A stretch of 64,000 bases of DNA, taken from NCBI RefSeq assembly GCF_024600715.1, contig NZ_CP102332.1, positions 4,650,001 to 4,714,000 on the forward strand, in the 5' to 3' direction. The notes below the pieces were generated by a model, which ran no database searches, had not been told where the DNA came from, and worked only from the letters and a program-made list of their open reading frames with translations. Made by a program: the position numbers and the translations under genes. Within the stretch, counting starts at the first letter, position 1; the number at the start of each line of letters is the position of its first letter. This DNA is from Streptomyces changanensis. Lineage in GTDB: Bacteria; Actinomycetota; Actinomycetes; Streptomycetales; Streptomycetaceae. Shown here one piece after another: positions 18,293 to 27,389 of the stretch.

Positions 18293-18421
18293 ATGTGGAT
18301 TCTACCTAAGATGTTGAATATTGGACGAAGTAGTGACGCCGCTTCGCTCCCCGTCCCCCGTCCTCGACCGACCACGCACGTGCGCAGGCGTTCGAGCGCG
18401 TCACACTCCGCAGACTACCGC

Positions 18422-19216
18422 TCACAGCCCGAAGCGACGCTGGAGGTCCCCCAGCTGGCCGGGAAGGCGCGGTGACGCACCGTGCGACCCCTGGCCGGAA
18501 CCCTGTCCGGTGTGCGGCGCCCCGCCCCCCGGGACGCCCGGCTCGTGCGGGACGGTTCCGGTGCCCTGCTCCGGCACCAGCGTCTCCGTCGACTGGAGCA
18601 GCACCGTTCCCGCCCCGACGAACTCGAACTGGTGCTCCTCGCCGGACGCCCCACCGAGCCCGGTGAGCGCCCGTACCCCCCCGAGGACGCCCCGTAGGTA
18701 GCCGTGGTCATAGTGGTGGCACGGCGAGGGGCAGTCCGCCCACCCGACGAGCGCCTGCGGGTCGACGCGGATCGGCGGCTCCATGAAGACCACCTCGCCG
18801 TTGGACGCGGCGACGAACTTGCCCGTGCCGATCAGCGTGAGGAAGCCCGGCACGATCGACTGCTTCAGCGACAGCGACGGCTCGAAGGCCAGGAGGCTGC
18901 CGGCCCGGATCGTGAGGTTGCCGTCCTCCAGGTCGAAGGAGTTCACGTCGAAGGCCCGGTCCGCCAGGAGCATCCGGCCACTGCCCTCCGCCACGACCCA
19001 GTCACCCGCGTGCATCGGCGAGTGGAAGCTCGTGCGCACCAGCCGCTCCAGGGCGCCGTGCCCGACGCCGTTGAAGGCGATGTCGCCGTAGTAGGCGATC
19101 ATCTTGCCCTTCTGCAGGAACCACCGGGAGCCCTTGAGTTCCACGCAGAAGGTGTACGGGTTGACGTTGTCGTCACTCGGGAGGTTCGACGGGTCGAACA
19201 CCGCGGACGGGCTCAC
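18422..19216 (-). CDS. AIM24-family protein (third gene of the cassette)
   Basis: 264 aa. The GTG start at 19216 overlaps the stop of the gene upstream (GTGA, four bases). AIM24 proteins have a TRAP-like beta barrel; typical strands here are KGSRWFLQKGKMIAYYGDIAF, GSGRMLLADRAFDVNSFDLE and GTGKFVAASNGEVVFMEP. This member is longer than its two siblings, with a Gly/Pro/Gln-rich C-terminal tail of about 55 residues. Function in bacteria is unknown; the mitochondrial namesake affects MICOS assembly. Confidence 0.85.
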   Translation of the reverse strand: MSPSAVFDPSNLPSDDNVNPYTFCVELKGSRWFLQKGKMIAYYGDIAFNGVGHGALERLVRTSFHSPMHAGDWVVAEGSGRMLLADRAFDVNSFDLEDGNLTIRAGSLLAFEPSLSLKQSIVPGFLTLIGTGKFVAASNGEVVFMEPPIRVDPQALVGWADCPSPCHHYDHGYLRGVLGGVRALTGLGGASGEEHQFEFVGAGTVLLQSTETLVPEQGTGTVPHEPGVPGGGAPHTGQGSGQGSHGASPRLPGQLGDLQRRFGL

Positions 19217-19863
19217 AGCTTCTCCTCCGACGCCTGGACGTACACCGCGCCACTGCCGCTCAGCTCCAGCTGGAACGCCTCGCCCGAGCCGCGCCCCACC
19301 ATGTCGCGCCACCCGAGCGCCGTGGAGAGCTTGTTCCGCACGTCGCCGTGGTGGGCGACGTACGCCTGGGGGTCCACGTGGACCGACCGCCCGGGGGTGA
19401 TCGGCAGCTCGATCACCCCGCCGTGCGCCATGACGGCGACGGCGCCGTGCCCCTTGAGGGTCGTGGTGAACAGGCCCTGCCCCGTCACCTGGCCGCGCAC
19501 CATGCCCATGACGCCGCCCTGGGAGCCCATGAACATCGTGCCCTGCTCCAGGGTCCCGTCGAAGGCCAGCAGCCGGTCCGCCTCGACGTACAGGGTGTCC
19601 CCGGTCAGCCGGATCACCTGCACGTGGTGGCCGCCGTGCCCGAACATGACCGTGCCGTCGCCCTCCACCGTCATCAGCGGCGCGGCCTCCCCGGCGACGC
19701 GCCGCCCGATCATCGCCATGACGCCGCCCTGACCGCCGGCGGTGTTCGGCGTGAAAGTGACCTCCCCGCGGTACGCCAGCATCGCGCCCCGCTGGCTGAA
19801 CAGCCGCTGCCCCGGGGCGACGGTGGCCTCGACCATCTTGGAGTTGACCTCCCGGAACGGCAT
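19213..19863 (-). CDS. AIM24-family protein (second gene)
   Basis: 216 aa, compact AIM24 domain with no tail: LFSQRGAMLAYRGEVTFTP, GDGTVMFGHGGHHVQVIRLTGDTLYVEADRLLAFDGTLEQGT, AFQLELSGSGAVYVQASEE. Its ATG shares one base with the stop of the upstream gene (TGATG at 19861-19865). Tight coupling of three paralogues suggests a fixed stoichiometry, perhaps a hetero-oligomer; that is inference. Confidence 0.85.
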   Translation of the reverse strand: MPFREVNSKMVEATVAPGQRLFSQRGAMLAYRGEVTFTPNTAGGQGGVMAMIGRRVAGEAAPLMTVEGDGTVMFGHGGHHVQVIRLTGDTLYVEADRLLAFDGTLEQGTMFMGSQGGVMGMVRGQVTGQGLFTTTLKGHGAVAVMAHGGVIELPITPGRSVHVDPQAYVAHHGDVRNKLSTALGWRDMVGRGSGEAFQLELSGSGAVYVQASEEKL

Positions 19864-20501
19864 CAGACGTCGCCCCCCACGGTGTTGCGCTCGCTCGGCT
19901 GCACGTACACGATCCCGTCGCCCTCGAACCGGATCTGGAACGCCTCGCCGCCGCCCTCGCCCACGAGGGTGCGGAAGGTGACGCCGGACTGGAAGGTCTG
20001 CCGCAGGTCGCCCTGGTGCGCCACGTACGCGCCCGGGTCCACGGCGAGCGGGTGCTGCGGCGTCACGCGCAGCACGACGGCCGGGCCGTCGGAGGTGATC
20101 GCGACCTGGCCCGAGCCCTCGACGGTCGTCGTGAACAGGCCGTTGCCGCTCGCGCCACCGCACAGCCCGGTGAAGGTCGTACCGGTCCGCAGGCCGGCGT
20201 CGACGCACAGCAGGTTGCTCGCCTCGACCCACAGCCGGTCGCCCTGGAGCCCCAGCACGGTCACGTCCGAGGCCCGGTCGGCGAAGTAGCAGGTGCCCTG
20301 CCCCCTCACCTCCATGACCTCCATCTGCTCCCCGGTCAGCCGCCGGGTGACCATGCCGCGGAGGCCCTCGCCGCCGCCGCTCATCTTCTTGAAGGCCATC
20401 TGGCCCTCGTACGCCACCATCGCGCCGTTCTTCGCCTTGACGGCGTCGCCGGCCAGGTCGACGGCGAGCGCTTTGCTGCCCTGGAGTCGGAAGGTTGCCA
20501 C
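19863..20501 (-). CDS. AIM24-family protein (first gene)
   Basis: 212 aa from a GTG at 20501 (ATFRLQGSKALAVDLAGD follows). Same domain pattern as its neighbours: NGAMVAYEGQMAFKKMSGGGEG, GQGTCYFADRASDVTVLGLQGDRLWVEASNLLC, ending GIVYVQPSERNTVGGDV. Contains two Cys (CYFAD, LLCVD) not present at these places in the second gene. The ribosome binding site is weak. Divergent from the DUF3817 gene at 20653, with a 151-bp shared promoter region. Confidence 0.85.
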   Translation of the reverse strand: MATFRLQGSKALAVDLAGDAVKAKNGAMVAYEGQMAFKKMSGGGEGLRGMVTRRLTGEQMEVMEVRGQGTCYFADRASDVTVLGLQGDRLWVEASNLLCVDAGLRTGTTFTGLCGGASGNGLFTTTVEGSGQVAITSDGPAVVLRVTPQHPLAVDPGAYVAHQGDLRQTFQSGVTFRTLVGEGGGEAFQIRFEGDGIVYVQPSERNTVGGDV

Positions 20502-20652
20502 GCACCGACCGTAACGGGCGCGGCCGGGCCGGGGACAGCGCCCCGGGCGGGTCGCCGCCCCTGATGGAGTCTTGGGGGGCGCACCTGACAGAATGGGCGC
20601 ACGCTTGTGCATCCATTCACAAGATCGACCCCGCGCAGAAGGTGCTCGTCCC

Positions 20653-20997
20653 GTGGACATCAAGACCGCATCCGCCCTCCACCGCCTCCGGCTCGTCTCC
20701 GGTCCCGAGGCCACCTCCTTCCTCGTGCTGCTCGTCTGCTCGGTCCTCAAGCGCACGACGGAGTTCAACGCCGTCCCGTTCATGGGCGCCGTCCACGGCT
20801 TCCTCTTCCTGCTGTACGTGGTCTTCTGGCTGGACGCGTGGAAGAACGCGAAGTGGGACGTGAAGACGGGCGTGCTGTTCTTCGTGCTCTCCGTCGTCCC
20901 CCTCGGCGGCTTCTACGGCGACCGGAAGCTCAAGCGCGCCGCCGACGACGCGGTGATCGCCTCCCGCGCCCGCACCGAGGGCACGGTGGGCGCGTGA
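20653..20997 (+). CDS. DUF3817 small integral membrane protein
   Basis: 114 aa from a GTG at 20653. Three hydrophobic helices: about residues 20-33, 43-60 ([18 protein letters not shown]) and 71-87, with the conserved pattern [10 protein letters not shown] and a basic GDRKLKR end typical of DUF3817. Overlaps the next gene by four bases (GTGA), so the pair is coupled. A second DUF3817 gene lies at 27390. Function unknown. Confidence 0.88.
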   Translation: MDIKTASALHRLRLVSGPEATSFLVLLVCSVLKRTTEFNAVPFMGAVHGFLFLLYVVFWLDAWKNAKWDVKTGVLFFVLSVVPLGGFYGDRKLKRAADDAVIASRARTEGTVGA

Positions 20998-21284
20998 TCG
21001 TCGCCTTCTCCGTCACCCCGCTCGGGGTCGGCGAGGACGTCGGGGAGTACGTCGCCGACGCCGTCCGCGTCGTCCGCGAGTCCGGTCTGCCGAACCGCAC
21101 GGACGCCATGTTCACCTCCGTCGAGGGCGAGTGGGACGAGGTCATGGACGTCGTCCGGCGCGCGGTCGCGGCCGTCGAGGCGCGCGCCCCGCGCGTCTCC
21201 CTGGTCCTCAAGGCCGACATCCGGCCGGGGGTGACGGACGGCCTCACCTCGAAGGTCGCCACCGTGGAGCGCCATCTGGCCTGA
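20994..21284 (+). CDS. MTH1187-family thiamine-binding protein
   Basis: 96 aa, GTG start overlapping the DUF3817 stop. Ferredoxin-like fold signatures [23 protein letters not shown] and ALNR-type region [23 protein letters not shown], then [11 protein letters not shown]. Members of this family (DUF77/MTH1187/YkoF-like) bind thiamine or related ligands. Coupling to a membrane protein suggests a role in vitamin handling, but this is unproven. Confidence 0.85.
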   Translation: MIVAFSVTPLGVGEDVGEYVADAVRVVRESGLPNRTDAMFTSVEGEWDEVMDVVRRAVAAVEARAPRVSLVLKADIRPGVTDGLTSKVATVERHLA

Positions 21285-21368
21285 GCGCCGCGGGCGCGCG
21301 GTGGCCGCACCCGCGCGCGGCGCCGAGGGGTGCCGCGCCGAGGGGCGCCGCCCCGCCCGAGTGGCCGT

Positions 21369-21399
21369 GAGCCCGGCCGGCGGTCCGCCGGCCGGGCTC
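21369..21399 (+). terminator. Terminator of the DUF3817-MTH1187 operon
   Basis: Perfect 15-bp inverted repeat GAGCCCGGCCGGCGG around a single T, 85 bases past the stop. The rest of the gap to 21570 holds the presumed promoter of the csl genes; no other structure is clear. Confidence 0.75.
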
Positions 21400-21570
21400 C
21401 GTCGTGCCCGGGCGCGTTCCGCCGTGCCCGACGGGCTGACATGACGTCAGGGCAGGGGGTCAAACCCGTACGCGGTCGATACGCCCACTCGGATGCCCTC
21501 CGTTCGACATGTACTGGTGTGTCCACTTCTGTGGGGACAAGCGATCCCGCTCGACAGGCTGGAGGCACCC

Positions 21571-23391
21571 GTGCTGCGGTCGGAGAGCATCGGCGACAGC
21601 GACAGCAGGAGCCCGCGCCTCGGCGGGGACCGGGCCGGGGCCGCGGGCGGCCCCGGCGGCTACGACTACGACGCCCACAGCCGCCTCGCCGGGCCCCTGA
21701 CGGAGCCGGGCCCGTCGGCGTACACCGTCCGCTACCGCTCCCTGCTGGCCCGGCAGCCGCACCGCGGACGCGCCGTCCTCCTCATGACGCTCGCCCCCGT
21801 GCTCTCCGCCGCCCTCCTCGCCTACCTCGTCTGGCCCGGCCACTGGACCCGCCGGGAGGGCGGCGACCGGTGGCTGGTGGCCTTCGACGCGGTCATGCTC
21901 GTCTCGATCGCACTGATCTGCCTGTTCATGCTGGTCAACGTCGTGTCGATCGCGCACGCCACGCTCGTGGCGCGCGACCCCGTGCCCGTGCGCCCCGTGG
22001 AGGGCACCCGCGTCGCCTTCCTCACCACGTACGTGCCCGGCAAGGAACCGCTCGCCATGGTCCGCGCCACCCTGGAGGGCGCCGTGCGGGTGCGCCACGC
22101 GGGCGTGCTGGACGTGTGGCTGCTCGACGAGGGCGACGACGACCGGGCACGGGCCCTGTGTGCGGAGCTCGGCGTCCGCCACTTCACCCGCAAGGGCATA
22201 CCCGAGTGGAACCGGCCGGCCGGCGTGCACAAGACGCGCTCCAAGCACGGCAACCACAACGCGTGGATCGCCATGCACGGCCACGACTACGAGTTCCTCG
22301 CGTCCGTCGACACCGACCACGTCCCGCTCCCCGGCTTCCTGGAGCGCATGCTCGGCTACTTCCGCGACCCCGACGTCGCGTTCGTCGTCGGCCCGCAGGT
22401 GTACGGGAACTACGCCTCGCCCGTCACGAAGGCCGCCGAGTCCCAGCAGTTCCTCTTCCACGCCCTGATCCAGCGCGCCGGCAACCGCTACCGCGCCCCG
22501 ATGTTCGTCGGGACCAACAACGTCGTCCGGCTGAGCGCCGTCTTCCAGGTCGGCGGGTTCCAGGACTCCGTCACCGAGGACATGGCGACCGGCTTCGAGA
22601 TCCACCGCCGCAGGAACCCCCGGACCGGCCGGCACTGGCGGTCCGTCTACACGCCCGACGTCCTCGCCGTCGGTGAGGGCCCGGCCTCCTGGACGGACTT
22701 CTTCACCCAGCAGATGCGCTGGTCGCGGGGGACGTACGAGACGCTCGTCAAGCAGTACTGGAAGGCTTCCTTCCGGTTCCCGCCCGGGCGGCTCCTGAAC
22801 TACACCCTCCTGCTCGTCTACTACCCGATGACCGCCGTCAACTGGTTCCTCGGCGTCCTCAGCTGCACCCTCTACCTGTGGCTCGGCGCCTCCGGCACGC
22901 AGGTCTCGTCCTCCGTGTGGCTGATGCTCTACAGCGACGCCGCGGCCCTCCAGATCGGCCTGTACCTGTGGAACCGGCGCCACAACGTCTCCCCCCACGA
23001 GCCGGAGGGCTCCGGCGGCCTCGCCGGCATGGCGATGTCGGCGCTCTGCGCGCCCGTCTACCTCCTGTCGCTGACCGCCGCGGTCCGGCGCACCGGCGGC
23101 CGGTTCGTCGTCACGCCCAAGGGCGGCGCGGCCAGCCCCGACCGGCTGGGCACCTTCCGGATCCATCTGGGCTGGGCGGCCGTGCTGGCCGCCGGCCTCG
23201 TCGTCTCCGCGCACCTCGACCACACGCACGTGGCCATGCGCACCTGGGCCGTCCTGGCCCTCGCCGTCTGCCTCGCCCCCGTCGCGGTCTGGGGGTGGAC
23301 CACCGCCCGGGAGCGCCGCGTCACCGGGCGGACGGCCGAGCTCGGGGACGAGCCCGGGGTCGCCCTCGCCACCACACCGGGAGGGAGCTGA
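21571..23391 (+). CDS. cslA: Cellulose synthase-like glycosyltransferase CslA
   Basis: 606 aa from GTG 21571 (ggaggc six bases upstream). Family 2 processive glycosyltransferase: two N-terminal membrane helices, then the cytoplasmic domain with WLLDEGDDD, ASVDTDH, TEDMATG and QQMRW (Q380-W384), then four to five C-terminal helices. CslA makes a beta-glucan at the hyphal tip, recruited by DivIVA, and is needed for normal tip growth and pellet formation. The start of glxA lies four bases on. In S. coelicolor the pair is SCO2836-2837, a different locus, so this is either a relocation or a second copy. Confidence 0.88.
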   Translation: MLRSESIGDSDSRSPRLGGDRAGAAGGPGGYDYDAHSRLAGPLTEPGPSAYTVRYRSLLARQPHRGRAVLLMTLAPVLSAALLAYLVWPGHWTRREGGDRWLVAFDAVMLVSIALICLFMLVNVVSIAHATLVARDPVPVRPVEGTRVAFLTTYVPGKEPLAMVRATLEGAVRVRHAGVLDVWLLDEGDDDRARALCAELGVRHFTRKGIPEWNRPAGVHKTRSKHGNHNAWIAMHGHDYEFLASVDTDHVPLPGFLERMLGYFRDPDVAFVVGPQVYGNYASPVTKAAESQQFLFHALIQRAGNRYRAPMFVGTNNVVRLSAVFQVGGFQDSVTEDMATGFEIHRRRNPRTGRHWRSVYTPDVLAVGEGPASWTDFFTQQMRWSRGTYETLVKQYWKASFRFPPGRLLNYTLLLVYYPMTAVNWFLGVLSCTLYLWLGASGTQVSSSVWLMLYSDAAALQIGLYLWNRRHNVSPHEPEGSGGLAGMAMSALCAPVYLLSLTAAVRRTGGRFVVTPKGGAASPDRLGTFRIHLGWAAVLAAGLVVSAHLDHTHVAMRTWAVLALAVCLAPVAVWGWTTARERRVTGRTAELGDEPGVALATTPGGS

Positions 23392-23394
23392 CCC

Positions 23395-25362
23395 ATGGCC
23401 CACCGGCCGTCCGGGAAGTTCAGGAAGACGCTGCTCGGCGGCGGCGCCCTCGTCGTCCTCGCCGGCCTCAACGCGCCGGCGGCCCTCTCCTTCGCCGAGG
23501 AGAAGTACCACGCCTACAAGATCGCCCAGCCCGGCTACAAGGCGCGGTACGGCTCCTGGGCGCCGGTGGAGGTCCCCGGCGAGTACCGCCTCAACGCCAT
23601 CCACGCGGCGCTCCTGCGCACCGGCAAGGTCCTGCTGATCGCCGGCTCGGGCAACAACCAGAAGAACTTCGACGCCGGGTCGTTCAGGACCGTCCTGTGG
23701 GATCCCGCCGCCGGCGCCTTCGAGGACGTCGACACCCCGGAGGACTTCTTCTGCGCCGGCCACAGCCAGCTCCCGGACGGCCGCCTGCTGGTGGCCGGCG
23801 GCACGGCCCGCTACGAGGTCCTGGACGGCGAGGTGAAGCGGGCGGGCGGCGCCATGCGTGTCAAGAACGAGAGCCCCGACAAGGCGGTCACCCTCCCCAA
23901 GGGGACCGTCTTCCGCTCGCCCTCGGGCGTCGAGTACGTCTCCCGCTTCGACGTCACCGTGCCCAGGGCGAAGCGCGAGTTCGCGGTCTCCTACGACCGC
24001 GGCGGCCGGATGAAGCCCTGGGAGACCAAGGTCACCGCCGCGGAGGCCCGGGTCTTCGTCGAGGCCAGGAAGGAGGGTCCGGAGGGGCTGACGACGCAGG
24101 CGGCCCAGTACCGGGTCGTCGGGCTGACCGGCCGGGACGCCCGGAACGTCTACGGCCTCGCGCAGAAGCTCACCACCGGGAAGCAGGACTTCCAGGGCAT
24201 CAGGTCGGCGTACGAGTTCGACCCGCTCGCCGAGCGGTACGTGCCCGTCGCGCCCATGAAGGACGCCCGCTGGTACCCCACGCTCGTCACCCTCCAGGAC
24301 GGCCGGGTCCTCGCCGTGTCAGGGCTCAACGACGTCGGCGACGTCGTCCCCGGCGACAACGAGGTCTACGACCCGAGGACCGGGAAGTGGACGAAGGGCC
24401 CCACCCGCTACTTCCCGACCTACCCGGCCCTCTTCCTCACGAAGGGCGGCAAGCTCTTCTACACCGGCTCCAACGCCGGCTACGGCCCCGCCGACGAGGG
24501 TCGCGTCCCCGGCCTGTGGGACCTGCGCAGGAACGTCTTCCAGGAGATCCGCGGCATCGACGACCCGGACCAGCTGGAGACCTCCGCCTCCCTCCTGCTG
24601 CCACCGGTCCAGGACCAGAGGCTGATGGTCCTCGGCGGGGGCGGGGTCGGCGAGTCCCCGTTGTCCACCCCGCGCACGGCGATCATCGACCTCAAGGAGG
24701 AGAGCCCCGTCTTCCGCCCCGGCCCCTCCCTCCCGCAGGGCACCCGCTACCTCAGCAGCGTCCTGCTGCCGGACGACACGGTCTTCACCACCGGCGGCTC
24801 GTCCGACTACCGCGGGCGCGGCGCCAGCGACGTCCTCAAGGCGCAGTTCTACGACCCCGCGGCGGGCACCTTCCGCCCGGCCGCCGACCCCACCGTCGGC
24901 CGCAACTACCACTCCGAGGCGCTGCTGCTGCCGGACGGGCGCGTCGCCACCTTCGGCTCCGACCCGCTCTTCGGGAACAAGGACGGCACCAAGCTCGGCA
25001 CCTTCGAGCAGCGCGTGGAGGTCTACACCCCGCCCTACCTCCAGGGCGACGCCGCGCGCCGGCGCCCGGTGCTCGGCGCGGGGCCGCGGGAGCTGGACCG
25101 CGACGGCCGGGCCACCTTCCGCACCCGGGACGCCGCCCGCATCACCAAGGCCCGGCTGCTGCGCCCCAGCGCCGTCACCCACACCACGGACGTCGAGCAG
25201 CGGTCGGTCGAGCTGGGCCTGACGCGCACCGCGGACTCGGTGACCGTCGAGGCGCCCCTCGACCCGAGCCTGGTGCCGCCCGGCTGGTACATGCTGTTCG
25301 CCCTGGACGCCGAGGGCCGCCCGTCGGTGGCCCGCTGGATCCAGGTCCCCGCCCGGGGCTGA
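23395..25362 (+). CDS. glxA: Copper radical oxidase GlxA (galactose oxidase-like)
   Basis: 655 aa. An N-terminal hydrophobic segment (about residues 11-31) anchors or exports it. Seven-bladed Kelch/galactose oxidase fold with a C-terminal Ig-like domain. Likely copper and cofactor residues: C120 (DFFCAGHSQ) and Y294 (ARWYPT, with stacking W293) for the Tyr-Cys link, Y505-H506 (RNYHSE) and H596 (VTHTTD). GlxA acts outside the membrane on the CslA glycan and is needed for its deposition. Co-transcribed with cslA (four-base gap). Residue roles are assigned by analogy with galactose and glyoxal oxidases. Confidence 0.9.
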   Translation: MAHRPSGKFRKTLLGGGALVVLAGLNAPAALSFAEEKYHAYKIAQPGYKARYGSWAPVEVPGEYRLNAIHAALLRTGKVLLIAGSGNNQKNFDAGSFRTVLWDPAAGAFEDVDTPEDFFCAGHSQLPDGRLLVAGGTARYEVLDGEVKRAGGAMRVKNESPDKAVTLPKGTVFRSPSGVEYVSRFDVTVPRAKREFAVSYDRGGRMKPWETKVTAAEARVFVEARKEGPEGLTTQAAQYRVVGLTGRDARNVYGLAQKLTTGKQDFQGIRSAYEFDPLAERYVPVAPMKDARWYPTLVTLQDGRVLAVSGLNDVGDVVPGDNEVYDPRTGKWTKGPTRYFPTYPALFLTKGGKLFYTGSNAGYGPADEGRVPGLWDLRRNVFQEIRGIDDPDQLETSASLLLPPVQDQRLMVLGGGGVGESPLSTPRTAIIDLKEESPVFRPGPSLPQGTRYLSSVLLPDDTVFTTGGSSDYRGRGASDVLKAQFYDPAAGTFRPAADPTVGRNYHSEALLLPDGRVATFGSDPLFGNKDGTKLGTFEQRVEVYTPPYLQGDAARRRPVLGAGPRELDRDGRATFRTRDAARITKARLLRPSAVTHTTDVEQRSVELGLTRTADSVTVEAPLDPSLVPPGWYMLFALDAEGRPSVARWIQVPARG

Positions 25363-25388
25363 CCGGCGGCGGACCGACCGGACGGACC

Positions 25389-25414
25389 CCGGCCGGCCTC
25401 CCGGGGCCGGCCGG
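25389..25414. terminator. Terminator between glxA and the GH6 gene
   Basis: 10-bp perfect inverted repeat CCGGCCGGCC/GGCCGGCCGG with a six-base loop, between convergent genes. Confidence 0.6.
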
Positions 25415-25486
25415 CGGCGGGCCGGGCCGGTCGCGCGGGGCCGGGCCGGCCGCGGTGGCCCGTCGCGCGGGGGTCGGCCGCGCGGG

Positions 25487-26578
25487 TCAGTCGGCGGCGC
25501 CCGGCCCGCCGCGCGCGGGTCGGTCGGCGGCGCGACGGGCCAGGCCGAGGGCGTACTCCGGCCACCAGGTGCCCGCCGCGGGGCCGCCCCGGCAGGTGCC
25601 GTCGGACTCGCCGGGCCGCTTGATCCACAGGTACGCGTCCACCAGCCGGTCGCCGGTGCGGACGGTGGGCGGCGTGCCCAGGGCGCGGCCGGGCGGGTTG
25701 CACCAGGACTCCTCGCCGCCCTCCGCGCCGGAGAGCGGGCCGAGGCCGTTGCGGCTGCTGTCGACGGTGAAGTGGAGGCCGCCGAGGAGGCCGGACAGCC
25801 GCTTTCCGAAGGCCACCACGACCTCGTCGGTCTGGAAGTTCGAGACGTTCAGCGCGAAGCCGTCCGCCCGCTCGGCACCGGCCCGCCGCAGCGGTTCGAC
25901 GAGCTTGCCCGGGTCCTTGATCCACGCCGGGTTGCCGGCGTCCAGGTACACCTTCGTGCGCGGTTGCCGCTTCAGCCGGTCCACCGCCTCCGACAGCAGC
26001 CGGTACCGCTCCTCGGCGGAGCCGCCCGCGCAGCCGTCCACCAGGTGCGGCACGGCGTCCGGCTCCAGCACGACGACGGCGGGCGCGTCGCCGACGGCCC
26101 CGGCGAAGGCGTCGATCCACGCCCGGTAGGCGTCCGCGTCCGGCGCTCCGCCGGCGGAGTACCGGCCGCAGTCGCGCTGCGGGATGTCGTACGCGACGAG
26201 GACGACCGTGCGCCCGTCGCGGGCGGCGCCGCGCACCGCCTCGGTGACGTCCGGCACGGGGTCGTCGCCGGCCGGCCAGACGGCGGCCGGGCGGTCGGCG
26301 ATGCGCCGCATGAGGCGCGCGTCCTCGGTCCGGCCGGCCGCCTCGTACGCCGCGGCCTGGCGGGCGGCGTCGCTCCGCGGGTCGACCCAGAAGGGGGAGT
26401 CGGCGTGGGGCGCCGCGGCCTCGCCCCGCCCGGCGGAGGCGGCGGACGGCCGCTCCCCGGCCCTGTCGCCGACCCCCGCGCCGCCGGGCGAGCAGCCTGC
26501 GGCGGGGAGCGCGGCGGCGAGGGCGGCGGTGAGCGTCAGGAGGAGCGGCGCGCGGGACGACGAACGGCGACCGGACAT
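25487..26578 (-). CDS. Glycoside hydrolase family 6 lipoprotein (endoglucanase-like)
   Basis: 363 aa from ATG 26578. The signal peptide ends in a lipobox-like ALPAAGC (C29), so it is probably a lipoprotein. The GH6 domain shows AYDIPQRDC (D131, D136), VVVLEPDAVPH with the general acid D174, KVYLDAGNPAWI, FALNVSNFQT and WIKRPGESDG. GH6 enzymes cleave beta-1,4-glucan. The csl locus of S. coelicolor also has a GH6 gene (cslZ) next to glxA. Here it is convergent, not co-directional, so the partnership is inferred from proximity. Confidence 0.88.
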   Translation of the reverse strand: MSGRRSSSRAPLLLTLTAALAAALPAAGCSPGGAGVGDRAGERPSAASAGRGEAAAPHADSPFWVDPRSDAARQAAAYEAAGRTEDARLMRRIADRPAAVWPAGDDPVPDVTEAVRGAARDGRTVVLVAYDIPQRDCGRYSAGGAPDADAYRAWIDAFAGAVGDAPAVVVLEPDAVPHLVDGCAGGSAEERYRLLSEAVDRLKRQPRTKVYLDAGNPAWIKDPGKLVEPLRRAGAERADGFALNVSNFQTDEVVVAFGKRLSGLLGGLHFTVDSSRNGLGPLSGAEGGEESWCNPPGRALGTPPTVRTGDRLVDAYLWIKRPGESDGTCRGGPAAGTWWPEYALGLARRAADRPARGGPGAAD

Positions 26579-26733
26579 CACGATCCCTTGGCTGGCTGCG
26601 AACAGTCCGGGCAATCGTGGCATAACGGGCAAGGGGCGGCGGGGTGCGACACCGCGGGCCCCGGGTGCGCGGGGGTCGACCGAAGCGTGAGACCGGGCTG
26701 ACCGCCATGTGGCCACTCGGTAAGGTCGACCGC

Positions 26734-27243
26734 GTGCCGAAGCCGCTCAGTCTCCCCTTCGACCCCATCGCCCGCGCCGACGAGCTCTGGCGGCAGCGCT
26801 GGGGCCCGGTGCCCTCGATGGGCGCGATCACCTCGATCATGCGCGCCCACCAGATCCTGCTGGCCGAGGTCGACGCCGTGGTCAAGCCGTACGGGCTGAC
26901 CTTCGCGCGGTACGAGGCACTGGTGCTGCTCACCTTCTCCAAGGCGGGCGAGCTGCCCATGTCGAAGATCGGCGAGCGGCTCATGGTCCACCCCACGTCC
27001 GTGACCAACACCGTCGACCGGCTGGTCCGCTCCGGTCTCGTGGGCAAGCGCCCCAATCCGAACGACGGCCGCGGCACCCTCGCCGCGATCACGGAGAAGG
27101 GGCGCGAGGTGGTCGAGGCCGCCACGGCCGACCTGATGGCCATGGACTTCGGCCTGGGCGCGTACGACGCGGAGGAGTGCGCCGAGATCTTCGCGATGCT
27201 GCGGCCGCTGCGGGTGGCGGCGGGCGACTTCGACGAGGGGTGA
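26734..27243 (+). CDS. MarR-family transcriptional regulator
   Basis: 169 aa from GTG 26734 (aagg eight bases upstream); ATG 26707 is an alternative start. Dimer region MGAITSIMRAHQILLAEVDAVVKPYGLTFARYEALVLL, recognition helix MSKIGERLMVHPTSVTNTVDRLVRSGLV, wing NPNDGRGTLAAITEKG. Followed 146 bp later by a DUF3817 gene and then icmA. Ligand unknown. Confidence 0.88.
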   Translation: MPKPLSLPFDPIARADELWRQRWGPVPSMGAITSIMRAHQILLAEVDAVVKPYGLTFARYEALVLLTFSKAGELPMSKIGERLMVHPTSVTNTVDRLVRSGLVGKRPNPNDGRGTLAAITEKGREVVEAATADLMAMDFGLGAYDAEECAEIFAMLRPLRVAAGDFDEG

Positions 27244-27389
27244 GCGGGGTCCCGGGGGCGCCGCCGGGCGGCGGGCGACCGGGACGGCCGGCGGGGCCGG
27301 CGGCCGGGGCGGGGGCCCTGCCGGCGGCGGTCGGCGGAGGTGAGGGGGCGCGCGAAGATCGCCCGGATCGGGTGGTTACGCTCGATGCC

